Assembly: GCA_025667525.1 (NCBI GenBank)
Contig: CM046882.1
Coordinates: 502,270,792 to 502,334,791, forward strand
Direction of reading: 5' to 3'
DNA: 64,000 nt
Source: Glebionis coronaria
Lineage: Eukaryota; Streptophyta; Magnoliopsida; Asterales; Asteraceae
The translations under genes were made by a program, and so were the position numbers. Under the pieces are notes generated by a model. That model did no database searches and was not told the DNA's origin. It saw only the letters and a program-made list of their open reading frames with translations. Positions 21,060-42,239 of this stretch are shown here, one piece after another (the first letter of the stretch is position 1; each line of letters opens with the position of its first letter).

Positions 21060-24000
21060 TTACAAGCTAATACAGTCAGACTGTGGGAGATCTTTGCAAT
21101 CTGCAAATGTCCATCCTATCTTTTGATTTTCGTTGTCATAAATGATGAGTTTGTCAAGGAATGATATGGCTGCAAATACCAAGAAAAAAAAATTACTATG
21201 AATACAATGAGAAATGATTTATTTGTAAACTGATTTGTAATAGTAAGTAATTGTTTACCTCCAATTAGAGTAACGGTTGGAGCTCCGATTGTTGCACTAT
21301 CCAAGATCCCCAGGCAAACATTTTTATCTTTCTGCAACAACATATTCAGATGGTAAGCCACATTTCCAATAAAACGACTAAATGTTTTTAAGCGACTAAT
21401 TGTAGAGGATTGACTACTTACAGTGACAATAAGATACGCCTCAGGGTTCATCTCGATCCATGTATTTTGCATATTTTCAAAGCTCAGTGCTATTGGCTTA
21501 AATATGTGTTTGACATCTTCGATGGACTCAACTGGTTGTGAGCCTCTCCAACATAGTGGGAGGTACTCATCATGTACAATGTACATCTGCTTTTCTCTTA
21601 TGTCGCTCGTGACCTGCAATAGGTTTGGATATTATTTAGTCCTGACATGTATAGAGAATTAAAGAGATCCACATCGGACAAAATAACATATTAATGCCTA
21701 GATGGTGTTCCAAATCCGTATTACTAACACCAAGGGGTTGGCCGGGCAATCAATCAACGGGGCTGTTACCACATTGAAAAATGGCATTGGGTCTTAAGTT
21801 TGTTTAGTTTGTTGTGTGAGATACAATTAGCGGATTATGAGGTCAAGAATGATTTCCCTCACCATAGAAACTAGAGCACCATAAGCTTTAGGAGCGAAGA
21901 AACTGAAGGTGGTTCCACTATCAAACAATACGCGGAGATCTCTAATCCCGCTTGATGCTCCACCAACATAGAGCTCGGCAACTCCCAAAAAGTACCGTTT
22001 TCTGGAAAGACAAATTGCCGAAGTTATTGTAGGTTTTGACAAAGCATAGTATACAAAACAATCATATAGCTGATTCACATAGTAATTTACAAGAAAAGTT
22101 CTTACTCAAATTCGTTTGAAGTTATCATAGGAGTCCATACGACACTTGAAACTGAAGGGACAAATTCATCACCTAAAAACAGGTATCCACCTCCTTGTGT
22201 ACTAAAACAATGACCCACTACGCTTTTTATTATACCAAGTTCTCGCAGTTGGCTTAAGATGCCTTCTTTGCCCGAGCCTAGACCAAGGATCCCATCTACG
22301 AAAGGTCGATTGTCAGGGTCCGGATGTTTTTGGTGGTAACCGCATCTGAATGGATAAAATCAAAATACTTAACTTGGTACATTATGAAATCCAATTTGTT
22401 TTACAAAAATATGAACAGAAGGACTAAGCTTACCCAAATGAAAGACCAGTTTTAAATACAGTGCCATTGATGTATTTAAAAGTAAACGGGTCGTTTATTG
22501 CCCAACCAAGAGATGATCCACCGTCTGCGTATCTTAAGTAGTAGGTACAAGGCTCGTCTGGATGCTCGCAAACATGATGATCTTTCGGGTAGCGAATATC
22601 ATCACATATAGGATCTCTGCATCCCACACGTTTCCGTGTAACCGGTTTATAGGGTGGGTGAGGAGCCTACCAATCACAGAAAAGAAAAAACTGAATTTAT
22701 GTAGAGAAAAGTGAGTGCGTAACTGTTTGGTATGTAAGCTTAGCTATAAAACCAACAAACTTCGCATATAAGTGGGTGTTTTGCATTTGCTTATTTTTTC
22801 TACTTTTTTGCCTATCTCGGAAAATTAGTTTTTGTATTTAAACACTATATGTTTCTCTGTTTATAAGCAGAAAAGCAGTATTTTTAAGCAGATGAACTGC
22901 TTATTTCATATTAGTTTTTTCACAAATCATTTTTTCGGGTATTATTGCATCTTTTACAAAATAAGCAAATCCATTGTTTCTAGCTAGAATCACTTATTTT
23001 AAGCAGCTTATAAGTATCCATTCTCAAGTACAAACAGAAACCAAACACCCTCTATATATGCATCTACATTTTTATTATATTTTTTGTAAATCACACCTCT
23101 AATCATGGTTTAGAGTTCGCTTAATATTTATGGAAGGTGATTTGTACACAAAATCAACAATTTGCTCACGGTTTTTTTGTATTGCGCAGAGTTGTGTATA
23201 TGCAAAGATTAGGTTTGTTAGGACAATAACAACAACGATACCCAAGCCCGATAGTTTTTTTAAGAGAATATAACTTACAGGAAGGCATTTCTGGCAGGGT
23301 GCATCACACTGAATCCAAGTGAAATGACTCCCAGTGTCGAAGTCTAGATGATAAGGTATTAACGGATCCCCGAGAGACACTGTCACATAATAATACCTGC
23401 ACATAGAATTTCTTATTTTAGTACTAATATTATCCTTGCCCTTTGAAGATTTGGAAACAACTAACAACTGAGAAAAAAAGATAACACAGTTCAAACATGC
23501 TTTACTAAGCTTTATATCTATTTTTGATCATTTCAAAGCGACCAATGTAATGACTAATAAGAGCTAGTTGCACCAGTTGATACATTGCCATGCCATTAGT
23601 TGCTATACTGTAATTATATGGCTATGAAGATATTTTATTTCTAAACATAGTAAGAGCATCCGCCATGTATAAACCACAAATGACTTTTTAGTATTTTATA
23701 AAGGTTTTGGAAAAGCTTTTTAGCATTGTATCATTAGGTTTTGGAAAAGCCTTTTACAAAAGACTTGATTAAGTCTAAGCTTTTGTAATAAACTATTTAT
23801 GACTTGTGCATTAAATGGTTTAAATCAATGTTGCAAAACAAGGTATACAAGGACGATTAATCGCCGATTAATAGATACAAGGTTCTCGCCCTTGCCGATT
23901 AATGAAAATGCGACTAATGGCGGTCAACTATGGTCAACGACGGTCAAGGGAGGTCAAACTTGTCGAAAATCTGCAAATTTGGCCGAAAATACCGAAACTC

Positions 24001-26977
24001 ACTGTAAACATATGTTTATCACTTATAGTAACTATTTATATGTATGATGAGTTGTATATTAAGAATAATATCACCGAAAATACCTAAAACTCATTAGAAA
24101 TATTCAAAATTTTCCGAGAATATCAAAAATTTGCTTTAAATGCCAATCCGATTAATCATCGATTAATCCCGCCTAAAACGATTACAAGTTACAAGGTGGT
24201 CGACCGTCCAGCTAGCGATTCACGATTTTTGCAACATTGGTTTAAATACAAAAAAATCGTTAGACTTTTTGTATTGTGGATGCTCAGACAACATCTCCGA
24301 TGCTTGAACTAGCAAAGGCCTATTCTATCAAGTCTTTGCAAAAGCTTTTTTGCATTATAGTAAAAAGTTTTGCAAAAGCTTTGTATGAATGGGCAACTCC
24401 AAGATATTGCAAAAAATATAAACATTAAATGGGTTATGAGGGGTGAGCATAAAGTTGAAAAACCGAACCAAAAACCGAAAACCGAAAAAATCGCACTAAA
24501 AAAACCGCCCCAATTGAAAAATCGAAAGGATGGTTTGTACATATTTGAAAATCGAATGTTTGGGGCGGTTTTTGGTTGAATGTATAAAACCGAACCGAAA
24601 AAATCACCTCGCCCCACTTAGGTCTACAAAATTGATATATTTTTATATATTTATATATTTATATATTTATATATTTATATATGTGATATTTCTAATATGT
24701 TTGGTTGTTTTTTTTTGTTTAAATATACACATTTATATAGGATATTAAACTAATTAATTATGATTTTTTTCACCTAAATTTTGTTAGATTTGTGATTGCT
24801 ATATAAGAATTTTATTATTTTATTATATTTTTAGATTTTCTATAATTCGATGGTAATTGCTATTATTGTAACGTATGTAACCGATTGAAACTATTATTGT
24901 TGGTTGCAATTTGCAATATGATGAGTTTAATTTGTGTCGAAATTGATTGACTATTGATGATGAGGTTTTTTATAAATAGGAAGCCCAATGCGTAAAACCA
25001 AAAGAGGAAAAAACCGAAATAAAAACCAAAACCGAACCGCTACAATGAAAAATACCGAAAAACCAAAACCGAAAAAACCGAAATTAAATGGTTTGCGATA
25101 TGTAAAAACCGAAGTTTACGGTTTGGTTTTTGGTTTTAGCATAAAACCGCCCCAACCGCCCCATGCTCACCCTTAGTTATGTATTTAATGATGCAACTTA
25201 AAATTATGCTTCAAGTTGTTGATGACTTGATGCATTGTATATGGTCGGTCAACATCAAAAGTAAAGTAGTTATAATCATACTATTAGATTCTCTCTCTTC
25301 ATTTAATACCAAAAAATTAAGTAGTACAACATATTAGTGTAGCCAAGAAAATGAAATTTAAGTAATACAAGATTTTAATGCATATGTACAACTTTATATC
25401 TCAAATATATATACAAAGCATTTAATCATACTTAATTAAGATATAATTAATAATACAATTAAAACGCCTCATCACCACAATTTACAAGCAAAACAACACA
25501 TTGTATAAATCTCCTCTATCATAATTTTTCTCTCTTTTTCCTGCAATCATATGTACAAATCACTTTTAGGTTGATCTTCTCATTCAAATGTTCAAAAGAG
25601 GTTATGTCAATTTTCGCGGTTAATTAAGTTTCAAAAATAAAGTTACACATATTACATATTAAATATACGCCACAAGTAATAATATTCCTATATTAAAATT
25701 ACGTTTTTGAGATATGTTTTTAGGTGAAAACTATCGTGATCCATAAATTATTGCTATGAAAGACGAATAACCGAATAACATTCACTCTCAAGAAAATTTA
25801 GTCATAGAGTATCCATCGCCGCATCGCGTAGATACCCTGCTAGTAGCTATGAACCAGGTTGGAATCATGGAATGTATTATAAACTTAGTAGGGAGTTTTT
25901 ATGATCATATATTTATAATTGAATGTTGCTAATATATGTATCCAGTCATATGTTAAAACTTAAAACATTCATACCTACTTTATAATTTTAAAGAAAAACA
26001 AACAGAAAAATGTTGGCTGAACAACGCTGACAATTCAAAAAATCGAAAGAACTGTCTTTACACATTTCACACAAACAAGTATACATACCAATCTATGGTC
26101 AAAAGACTCAAATGTGTTTGTTCACAGGACAAATCGGATGGTCGGAAATGATATACTTTTTTGAGCAAAGGTTGGGACAGATAGATTGACCTGCAACTTT
26201 TTCATTTATCTGAGAAGTGGATGTCCGATACGATCAAAGGTTTTTGTTTTACAAAATTTTAATGACGAGATATGCAAGTTAAGCCATTGTTTCAATGGTT
26301 TTCACTAGAAGGCAACTACCTTCCACAAGTATTGTAACATCAATTTGGATTTTTTAAGATGCATATCGAGATATCATTCGTATCAGCAATAAAAGTCGCA
26401 TCAAAGTATGAAGCTTATAAGCTGTTTTATCCTAAATCTGTCTAGGTAGAACCGGACCAGCTAAGGTCCTCTCTACCTTAGGTAGCGGTATGACTGTTTA
26501 CGACTTTACGTCACAACCTCCCCCATAGACCGTCCTAGACGGTATTGGGAGCCGTAACCCGTGGAAGACGGCATTGGGTGTTACCTATTCATATCTTAGA
26601 CAATAGACATTACCGTAATAGTTTCATACAATATAAAGAAAAGCAACCAAGCATTTTTATTTCATTTTTGTTAGTTTTTTTAAAGATACTAGTTGCATCT
26701 CACTTGACATGCATTTAATGTTTAATCAGACATAAAGATTAACAAAAAGAACTCAAAATTTCACTGTTTTAAATTTGATAAACAGAAGAGGATACCCGTC
26801 AGGATAGATATTCCCGGTGACTTCAAACAGGATAGACGACGATGGTTTGCAAGTGCATCTAATAGTTGTAGTCTTGGAGTCCCTCAGCTGATTTGCGTCT
26901 GAATAACATCCTTGAAATGTTGCATAAAGAGCTAGCAAGTGCAAGAGGATTTTGATGAATTGCATCTTTGAATTCAT
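21060..26977 (-). CDS. Nucellin/Asp1-like secreted aspartic protease (family A1)
   Basis: Eight exons on the - strand: 26977-26796, 23396-23279, 22666-22434, 22345-22106, 22001-21863, 21613-21422, 21331-21259 and 21169-21060; 1287 nt, 428 aa, all GT-AG with matching phases. The product is a pepsin-fold endoprotease. Residues 1-26 (MNSKMQFIKILLHLLALYAT...) form a signal peptide. Residues about 55-64 (NIYPDGYYYV) begin the mature fold. The first catalytic motif is DTGS at Asp81, followed by W..CDAPC; the second is DSGTT at Asp285. The CRDPIC and CTYYLRYADGGSS segments and the C-terminal LIIYDNENQKIGW are characteristic of nucellin-like A1B proteases. Length suits the family. Intron 1 is 3.4 kb and packed with MITEs, so exon 1 is easily missed. 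No transmembrane or GPI tail is seen. Plant homologues are secreted or vacuolar; the substrate is unknown. Confidence 0.87.
22774..23050. mobile_element. MITE-like insert in protease intron 2
   Basis: The left edge GGGTGTTTTGCATTTGCTTA and the right edge (complement of GAGGGTGTTTGGTTTCTG) are inverted. The interior is rich in GCTTATTTT/AAAATAAGC words. It belongs to the same general family as the element at 17021. No clean target duplication was found. Confidence 0.5.
23654..24285. mobile_element. GAGCATCC-type MITE, interrupted by a nested hAT MITE
   Basis: The left end GAGCATCCGCCATG and the right end (complement of GAGCATCCACAATAC) are inverted. The middle is split by the element at 23826-24239. 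Removing that insert leaves about 210 bp of AAAAGCTTTT-rich MITE in protease intron 1. Flanking target duplication is unclear. Confidence 0.6.
23826..24239. mobile_element. Nested hAT-like MITE, 8-bp TSD GTTTAAAT
   Basis: A 414-bp element with 13-bp perfect inverted ends (CAATGTTGCAAAA and its complement) and perfect 8-bp duplications GTTTAAAT at 23818-23825 and 24240-24247. The interior carries CGATTAATCG and CGGTCAA words. It is inserted into the older GAGCATCC-type element, so it arrived later. Confidence 0.87.
24439..25174. mobile_element. hAT-like MITE with AGGGGTGAGCAT ends and AACCGAAAA words
   Basis: A 736-bp element. The left end AGGGGTGAGCAT and the right end (complement of AAGGGTGAGCAT) are inverted. 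Flanks GGGTTATG and TAGTTATG share six bases, compatible with a decayed 8-bp duplication. Both arms consist of AACCGAAAA / GGGGCGGTTTT words. An AT-rich centre includes a TTTATATA microsatellite at about 24633-24680. Confidence 0.75.
25175..26795. other. Remainder of protease intron 1
   Basis: AT-rich intronic DNA. At about 26440-26580 there is a less AT-rich block with the repeated words GACGGTATTGGGAGCCGTAAC and GACGGCATTGGGTG, which looks like a fragment of a dispersed repeat I cannot name. No exon is supported. Confidence 0.4.
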
Positions 26978-27053
26978 GTTGAGTACCAAATATCAGGGTC
27001 CAAGTGATTAAAATATAAAAAGTTGGAGTTCTTGTAATTGTATTAATTACCTG

Positions 27054-27061
27054 ATTTTATA
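27054..27061 (-). promoter_or_regulatory. Candidate TATA box of the aspartic protease gene
   Basis: On the - strand TATAAAAT lies about 77 bp upstream of the ATG at 26977, a usual plant spacing for a leader of about 45 nt. Confidence 0.45.
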
Positions 27062-27099
27062 CCTATAATCATGTATACCATAATGGTTAAAGTATAATT

Positions 27100-28545
27100 T
27101 AATTTAATACTATAATAGTTCATATATTATACTTTATTTTGAACATCATGAGTCTTGGTGTAACATTTATAAAAGTTACACAATATGAAAGGCTTTTTTA
27201 TGACATTGATGATATACTATCAAGGTATATATGGGTGTCACATCGAGTAATTACACTCCTCTTAAATGGCTAATTAGTGTGATCGAATCCTGAAACATAA
27301 AGATTGATCTTTGACTAAACTTGAGGCCATGTATCTTAATATTAGTGAAGTTTTAAAATAATATCTAGATCAGTTAGGTAGTTTTGCATAAAATGTAAAA
27401 TCAGTGCAAACAGAACCAGCGGTTTCTAACCTGTTTGTAAACTGGTTAAACCAATTAACCGGTTCATACTGGTTCCACATTTAAAACGGTTTCTAACCAA
27501 ACCGGTTTCACAAACCCTTTATGTTGAAACCACTTCGTTAACCGGTTGACTAAAACCAGGTCGGTTTAGAGGTAGGCAAATCGGCCTTTTTTTCAAAACT
27601 TGTTTGGTTTAAGTCAACCGGTCAACAAACCAATTTGAGTTGCAACCAGTTTAAACCGGCTTTTATTTAGATCTTACCCGATTTTTAACCGGATCGGATC
27701 GGTTTTAATCAAATTAGTTTGATTTAATCGGTTTTAAACCGGTCCGATCATTTTATTAGACCAGTTACAAATCGCCAAATCATTTAAAAAACCAGTTTAA
27801 AAAAAACATTTTCTAACCGGTTTTTAGTTTTTTTTATCATAAACCGGTTTTTTTCCCGTCCCCTACTTCGGTTAAAGAAACGGTTTGGTTTTAAAAAAAC
27901 AAATTGCCCACCTTCAAATAAGTTTGAGCATCGGGCCCGGATCAGACCGAGGACTCAAATGGTCCAAAATCCCGAACCAAAACTATCCGGTCAAGTCAAG
28001 GTCGGTCTGGTCCTATTAGGCATAATGGTCCAAACCGGACCGACCAAAGACCGAAATGATCTAAAACCCCGAACCAAGGTATCGAAATTGTCCGATCTGG
28101 TTCAGGTCGCTCCGGTCCGGGTCGATTTTAAGTCTGCCATGCTCAGCCCTACCTCTAAAAGTATATGAACATACACAAGTACATAAACTAGCCATGTATA
28201 CTAGCATCTACTCCACACGTAAGTACAGGAACTAAAGATCAAGATATGAACAAAATGCTCAGATTAAAATAGTCACTCTCATCAGAGAGTGATAAGTCCG
28301 TCTAACAACAAATACATAAACCTTATAGCTCACAAAAAATATGATTAACAGTACCCCAACCCCAAGTATACAACAATATTTAGCTACAAAGGGGAAATGT
28401 ACGCCAGGCTCAGCCAAAAAAAAGGTCAAGGGTCGCACAAAAAATTGAAGTTACTATCTTCTCTTGATGTTATTTACAGTTGAATAAATTAATAATGAAC
28501 AGAAAATCCATCAAAAGGAGTACTATGATCAACAATACAATCTCT
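27100..28545. other. Intergenic DNA with ACCGGTT- and GGTCCGG-word MITE-like blocks
   Basis: About 27415-27900 is dense in ACCGGTTT/AAACCGGT words in both orientations. About 27925-28160 is dense in GGTCCGG/CCGGACC words, with TGAGCAT near the left and its inverse near the right end. Edges like AGGTAGGCAAAT (27573) and its rough inverse (about 27905-27917) resemble hAT-type MITE termini, but no target duplication could be fixed. No gene is present; 28170-28545 is the 3' flank of the kinase gene. Confidence 0.5.
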
Positions 28546-37624
<9,079 letters not shown>

Positions 37625-37764
37625 CTCTTCACTCAATCGCAATCCCTAACCCTAACCTTCACCTAAACTAACATATTTTACTTCAAATTCACACAATGCT
37701 AAGTAACTTATAAATTAACCGTCACTGTCGCTTTGGCGTAACGATCGTTCCGAAATTCACGCAC

Positions 37765-37840
37765 CTAACAAAATTAAATTAAATTCGAAATGATTAGAAT
37801 AATGATTGATTAAAATTAGGGATTGAAAGTGAAATGCTAC
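37765..37840 (-). other. Candidate 5'-UTR intron of the kinase gene
   Basis: On the - strand ATAACAG/GTAGCA at 37841/37840 is a good donor, and TTTTGTTAG/GTGCG at 37765/37764 a good acceptor after a T-rich tract. The 76-bp interval would be removed from the leader between the putative promoter and the ATG. Confidence 0.45.
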
Positions 37841-37871
37841 CTGTTATGTTAATTATTGATGTGATTAATAA

Positions 37872-37893
37872 TTAGGGTTTGGGAGATTATATA
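37872..37893 (-). promoter_or_regulatory. Putative kinase core promoter: TATATAA plus telo-box AAACCCTAA
   Basis: On the - strand TATATAA occupies 37893-37887 and AAACCCTAA (telo-box) 37880-37872, about 250 bp upstream of the ATG and just before the candidate leader intron. Telo-boxes near the start site are common in plant housekeeping and translation-related genes. Function is inferred. Confidence 0.4.
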
Positions 37894-38221
37894 GGGGGTG
37901 ATTTGAAGAACTGTGTGTGTGTGTTTTTTAAGTGTGTGTGAAAATGTGAAATTGGAAGGTGGTTCGGAAAGGGGGTCAAATAAAAAAAAGTGTGAAATGT
38001 TGAAGCATGATTTGTGTGTAAAAAAGCTGTTATTTGGGGTGTATTGTGGTAAAAAGTAAAAACACACATTTTCCAACAATCAAATTTCTTTTGTCTTTTT
38101 CTATATTAGAGCACCCACAATAGAAAAAGTGATAGAAAAGCTTTTTACAATTTTAAAAAACTTTTTAGGGTTAATTCCATATTTCCCCATTTTAAACCTT
38201 ATATTGTCAAATTTACCCAAC
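37894..38221. other. Kinase upstream region
   Basis: A GT/CA-rich stretch (about 37910-37940) and then a GAGCACCCACAATAG sequence at about 38109. The latter resembles the end of GAGCATCC-type MITEs, but no partner end was found. No gene is present. Confidence 0.35.
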
Positions 38222-38895
38222 CAAAACTAATACGGAGTAATGACATATATACCCAATATAAATAAAAATATTGTCATATCTACCCATTTATTCTTAAATC
38301 TAGTTAAAGTATAATTTTTGTTATTAAAGTCCAATTATACCCTTATTGACTTAATAATGAAACTGGTCATTAAGGAATACTCATCATCACCTGATCTGAT
38401 CACGCACTTTTTTTAGGGCTAATTGTCGTTAGCTTCATTGTCTTTCAATTTACTTGTTCTTGCAGTAACATTATATTATATGGCTTGATGGCATTCATGC
38501 AAATTAAACAATAACCACATAAGTTAAGGGATCTATGGAAGTAAAGAAACATAAAAGTTGGAAAACTGTTTAATCGATAAAGAATTAACCAAACATACAA
38601 CGCCTAAATAAAGTCTTACAGTCTAATACAATAACAGTTGACTGGCCCAAGGATTAGAAATTGATAATATTTAAGGTAGAAATTAATACATAATGAATAC
38701 AGAGTGTGTGATTGATTTCATACTTTTACTGTTTTGTAAATTAAAGCTTATTTAATGAGGGTAAAATAGTCAACATAATCTTGAAAAGTAATTGTTATCA
38801 ATTTTATAAATGTTAAAAATGGTTAAATTAATAATATGGGTAAATATGACAAATTTGTTACTTATATTGGGTATATATGTCATTATTAGTTTTGC
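38222..38895. mobile_element. Foldback MITE with inverted arms of about 60 bp
   Basis: The left arm CAAAACTAATACGGAGTAATG...ATGACATATATACCCAATATAA (about 38222-38289) is inverted at the right as ...TTATATTGGGTATATATGTCATTATTAGTTTTG (about 38836-38895). Small gaps (CGGAGTA) interrupt the match. The inside is AT-rich and non-coding. The right arm directly abuts the truncated Gypsy LTR, so insertion or deletion at that border removed the LTR's other end. Confidence 0.7.
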
Positions 38896-38904
38896 TCAAA
38901 AAAT

Positions 38905-39172
38905 AATGACTTGAGCATTTGGAGGACGTGCATAGGATGGAAGCTGCCTTAGATTTCTCTTATTTTTTCCTTCATATACTTATATTTGTTTGGACACTTG
39001 TCTTGTCATCCTAGTTAATTTACTTTATTTATGTTTTGGGCTTATGTTTGGGAACCGATGTTTGATTCCGGTCTTCCCTATGGTCATGTATGTTTTGTAC
39101 ATATTACCTTGCATGCTTTGATGACATGCCATAATACGCGTAACGGTCCACTTACCAAAGTGGGGTGTTACA
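38905..39172 (+). mobile_element. Truncated Tekay-like Gypsy LTR (3' part)
   Basis: The 268 bp ending ...GTGGGGTGTTACA is the reverse complement of the first part of the solo LTR at 47695. Shared sequence includes GCATTTGGAGGAC(G/A)TGCATAGGATGG and GGGAACCGATGTTTGATTCCGG. Homology stops at about 38905, next to the foldback MITE. It is followed directly by a tRNA-Met primer site, so it is a 5' LTR on the + strand. Confidence 0.8.
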
Positions 39173-39176
39173 ATTA

Positions 39177-39190
39177 TGGTATCAGAGCCA
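39177..39190 (+). other. tRNA-iMet primer-binding site of the Tekay-like element
   Basis: TGGTATCAGAGCCA lies four bases after the LTR terminal ACA, the normal place for minus-strand DNA priming. Confidence 0.85.
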
Positions 39191-41540
39191 AGGCTTTGAC
39201 TTGTAGGCTCTAAAACTCGATTTGTGACTATTGGGTAGTCACCAGAAGTTTCCTAAGTCAACGTTTGTTATTCCACGTATTGATGTTTTCACACTTGGTT
39301 ATTTTAACCATAATGTTTTCATCGGTATTGTTTTACTAATATGGATGAACAACCATCATCCATACTTAGTTATGTGTCATTGTTTCATGCATGATGTTCT
39401 TTGTGAACTATGGCTAATCTGGACTGAACCCTAATAGTTCATAATTGGTCACATAAAAAAAATTCTGTTAAGTTTTGACAGTTGATTTTCACTCATTTAT
39501 TCCATGTATTATTATTGCAGGTATTTTGACTAAGTAATGGTTGGTACAAGACTGGCCATATTTAGTCGCATATGCTTTTAATCGAATCATTTTGTTTAGA
39601 TGAACCGACCCATAGGCGTTCACCCAAACCCATGTCATTTTCATTTTCATGCATCCATACACTGTTTTCATGCATAATCTTTTTTTCATGATTATGTATT
39701 ATGTCCTAATCAAATAAATCATGTCAAATTTTATTTTATCGACCCAAGGTCGTCCACACCAGTGATTTTCGGATTCATTATAATCATAAATATTTTTAAT
39801 GTCCCCTCATTAGTTACTATTTCTCTTTATGTCAAGTATGTTTTCATGCTATCATGGTTAACTTCGTTTTCATGCTGGTTATGTTTTATGCTCCTTCATG
39901 TTAATATTGTTCCATGTTTCTTCATGTTGATTATGTCTTACATCTCTTATGTTGTTTATGCTTTCATGCAAGACATTGATGGATTTTATTTAATCCTGCT
40001 TTCATGATAGTCATGGTTAGTTTTCATTAATCATGCTTTCAGGCAAATCATCGATGAATTTCGTTTAACCACACTTTAGCGTTTCTCTATGCAACTAGAA
40101 TGATGTATATGCTGGCATTGCCAGGTTATCATGATGGTTTTCTAACCGTTTAACCAATTATTTTCTTTTAAAATCATGTCAGATGATCGACCTCATACCG
40201 ATCATTTTATATACATTTCATGTGTACTCCATGTACCGTATCTCATGTGTCTTACACATACTATAATCCACGAGTATTTCACTTGCAATACTCCACAAGT
40301 ATTCACTAATCGATTTTAAATCATCTCAGGCGTATTCTATTTGTTGATATGCCACAAGATGCTGATGTCGCTCATAATCGGGAGATGTTACTAAATGTTG
40401 ATGCTGCTGACTATTTGGAGACGCTACGAGATGCTAATGTTGTTCACAACCAGGAAATCCTACAGCACGAAGACAAAGGCGTTTGATCAAAGCGATCGGA
40501 CGAGAAGATGCTTCACCACCAGACAATTTCCATCACAACCCATGTCCCTAATTCTTAGTTACATGTCACACGTCATTCGGTTGTCTTTTCAGTCATATGA
40601 GTGAGAACCGGTACCAGCCGGCCACCAAGCTGAATGGTTACATGAAACACAGTCATGAGAATGACCGTCATGGAACTGACAGACAAGATGATAGTAACCA
40701 CTACTGTGATGGCAACTATCCTAGTAATCGCAATAGAACACTGGTCACGGACGTGATCAGATATTACAAAGGGTCAGCGGTCTAACCGATCCGCCAATTC
40801 TGGCATGATAACCTAAGATTTACAGCTTTATTTGTTTCACACCTCGAGACACATGTCAAGACATCAGCCAAGACACATGGCTCACGTATATTTTCTGAAG
40901 ACACATGTCAAGACACCAGTCAAGACACATGTCATACATATATTTCCCAAGACATGAGTCAGGACACATGACTTACGTCTATTTTCTGAAACAGCCCTAA
41001 GAAATTTAGGGTACCCTCCAAGGGGTACATCCATATTTTTGTGCCATGTATTAATCAGGCCACAAGAATCTCAATACCATCACCGACGTATTATTCGCGT
41101 TTGGACACGCATGATTCGTTCTAAGTGACATAGGCAAAACACACCCATTGAGATCTGTCACGTTTGCTTCAAGACACTTTCAATTCTTGATTTCATATTT
41201 CATATACCCATGACCATAAAGCAAGCCATTCGTATCACCCATGTATACGGAGGCTTTTCCTTCAGTTTAATGATAAGATCCAATATGCGAACACACTTAC
41301 CTCGGACTGATGCGAATTAAATATGATTTTGATTATGGACTAAGAACAGCATCCCATGCTACGGTTAGTCACCATTCATATCAGAGTATGTACAACGATG
41401 TTCAGGCTACTGAATACATTCAGCATGATTTTCCATCAGGAAAATGTGTACAAATAATTATGATTTACAAGCACGTATTTGTTGTTCCATGGCTGCAAAG
41501 AATCCAGCTATTACTGATGACACGACTTCTGAAGCCCCTT
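39191..41540 (+). mobile_element. Degraded internal (leader/gag) remnant of the Tekay-like element
   Basis: After the primer site there is T/C-rich leader sequence with many TTTTCATG words. At about 40355-40480 a phrase such as ATGCCACAAGATGCTGATGT appears, which could be the start of a gag frame. At 40840-40980 AAGACACATGTCAAGACA-type repeats occur. No long open frame, CCHC knuckle or pol domain remains before the Copia LTR begins at 41541. Assignment rests on position only. Confidence 0.45.
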
Positions 41541-41904
41541 TGTTAGCCCTATATTTTATATAGTCGAACAAGAATGTAATAGGTCATCTTAGTCATAAAT
41601 GGTCTTGTATTGTAATAGGTTAGTCGGGAAAACCGGGCTTGGACTTTAAGATAATATTGTATAAGTTAGGGGCGTAAGCCCAAGACAAAGCCAAGCCCGG
41701 CCCAAGTCACTTAAACCCAAGGCCCAAAAGCCAAGGGTATATATACCCTCTTCCATGTGTGGAAGAGGGTGTTGGTTCATGTTATTTTCTCTCTCTAGTA
41801 AACATTAACCTTCCAAAATCTCTCTTGTTTCTCTCTCTACTTTCTTCTCTTTCTCTCTCTAAATATCAACTAAATCTTGTGTTATGGATTGAATGGGAAT
41901 AACA
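41541..41904 (+). mobile_element. 5' LTR of Copia element A
   Basis: 364 bp beginning TGTTAGCCCTATAT and ending GGGAATAACA, with TATATATA at 41738-41745 and a CT-rich leader (TTCTCTCTCTC) after it, as expected of an LTR promoter. A primer site follows two bases later. Its sequence does not match the LTR found downstream at 54131. Confidence 0.75.
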
Positions 41905-41906
41905 TT

Positions 41907-41920
41907 TGGTATCAAGAGCC
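41907..41920 (+). other. Primer-binding site of Copia element A
   Basis: TGGTATCAAGAGCC lies next to the LTR end. It is a tRNA-Met type site with one extra A compared with TGGTATCAGAGC. Confidence 0.75.
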
Positions 41921-42239
41921 TATAGTGGATAGGTGATTGAAGATTCGTGTGTTGTGTTCTTGATTTTTCGTGGCTATTTTATCTATATCTCACGTCCCAA
42001 AAAAATTTTTGTGTTTTTTATGGTCTATTCTTGATACAAATCATCTACATACTAGTAGTAGTGATTTGGGTATCTTGGTTTTGGTTAAAACACAAGTCTT
42101 TTGGATCAAAAGTTGAGAAATCTCTTGTTTTTCATCTTTCCGAATTTCCAGCAAGTTGAACCATCGGAAAGTACAAAGGGAGTGAGGCCAGATCGCAATA
42201 ACCACAAGGTTCTACTTTGCGATCTAAGGATTCTGATAC

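Noticed and set aside
26753..26795. Continuation of protease exon 1 as a short separate protein ending LLFIKFKTVKF
   Set aside because: A GT donor at 26795/26794 joins in phase to the YYYVTV exon at 23396, restoring the family's conserved N-terminus.
39177..39190. TGGTATCAGAGCC as part of a tRNA gene
   Set aside because: Only the primer-complementary 3' end is present, directly after an LTR end.
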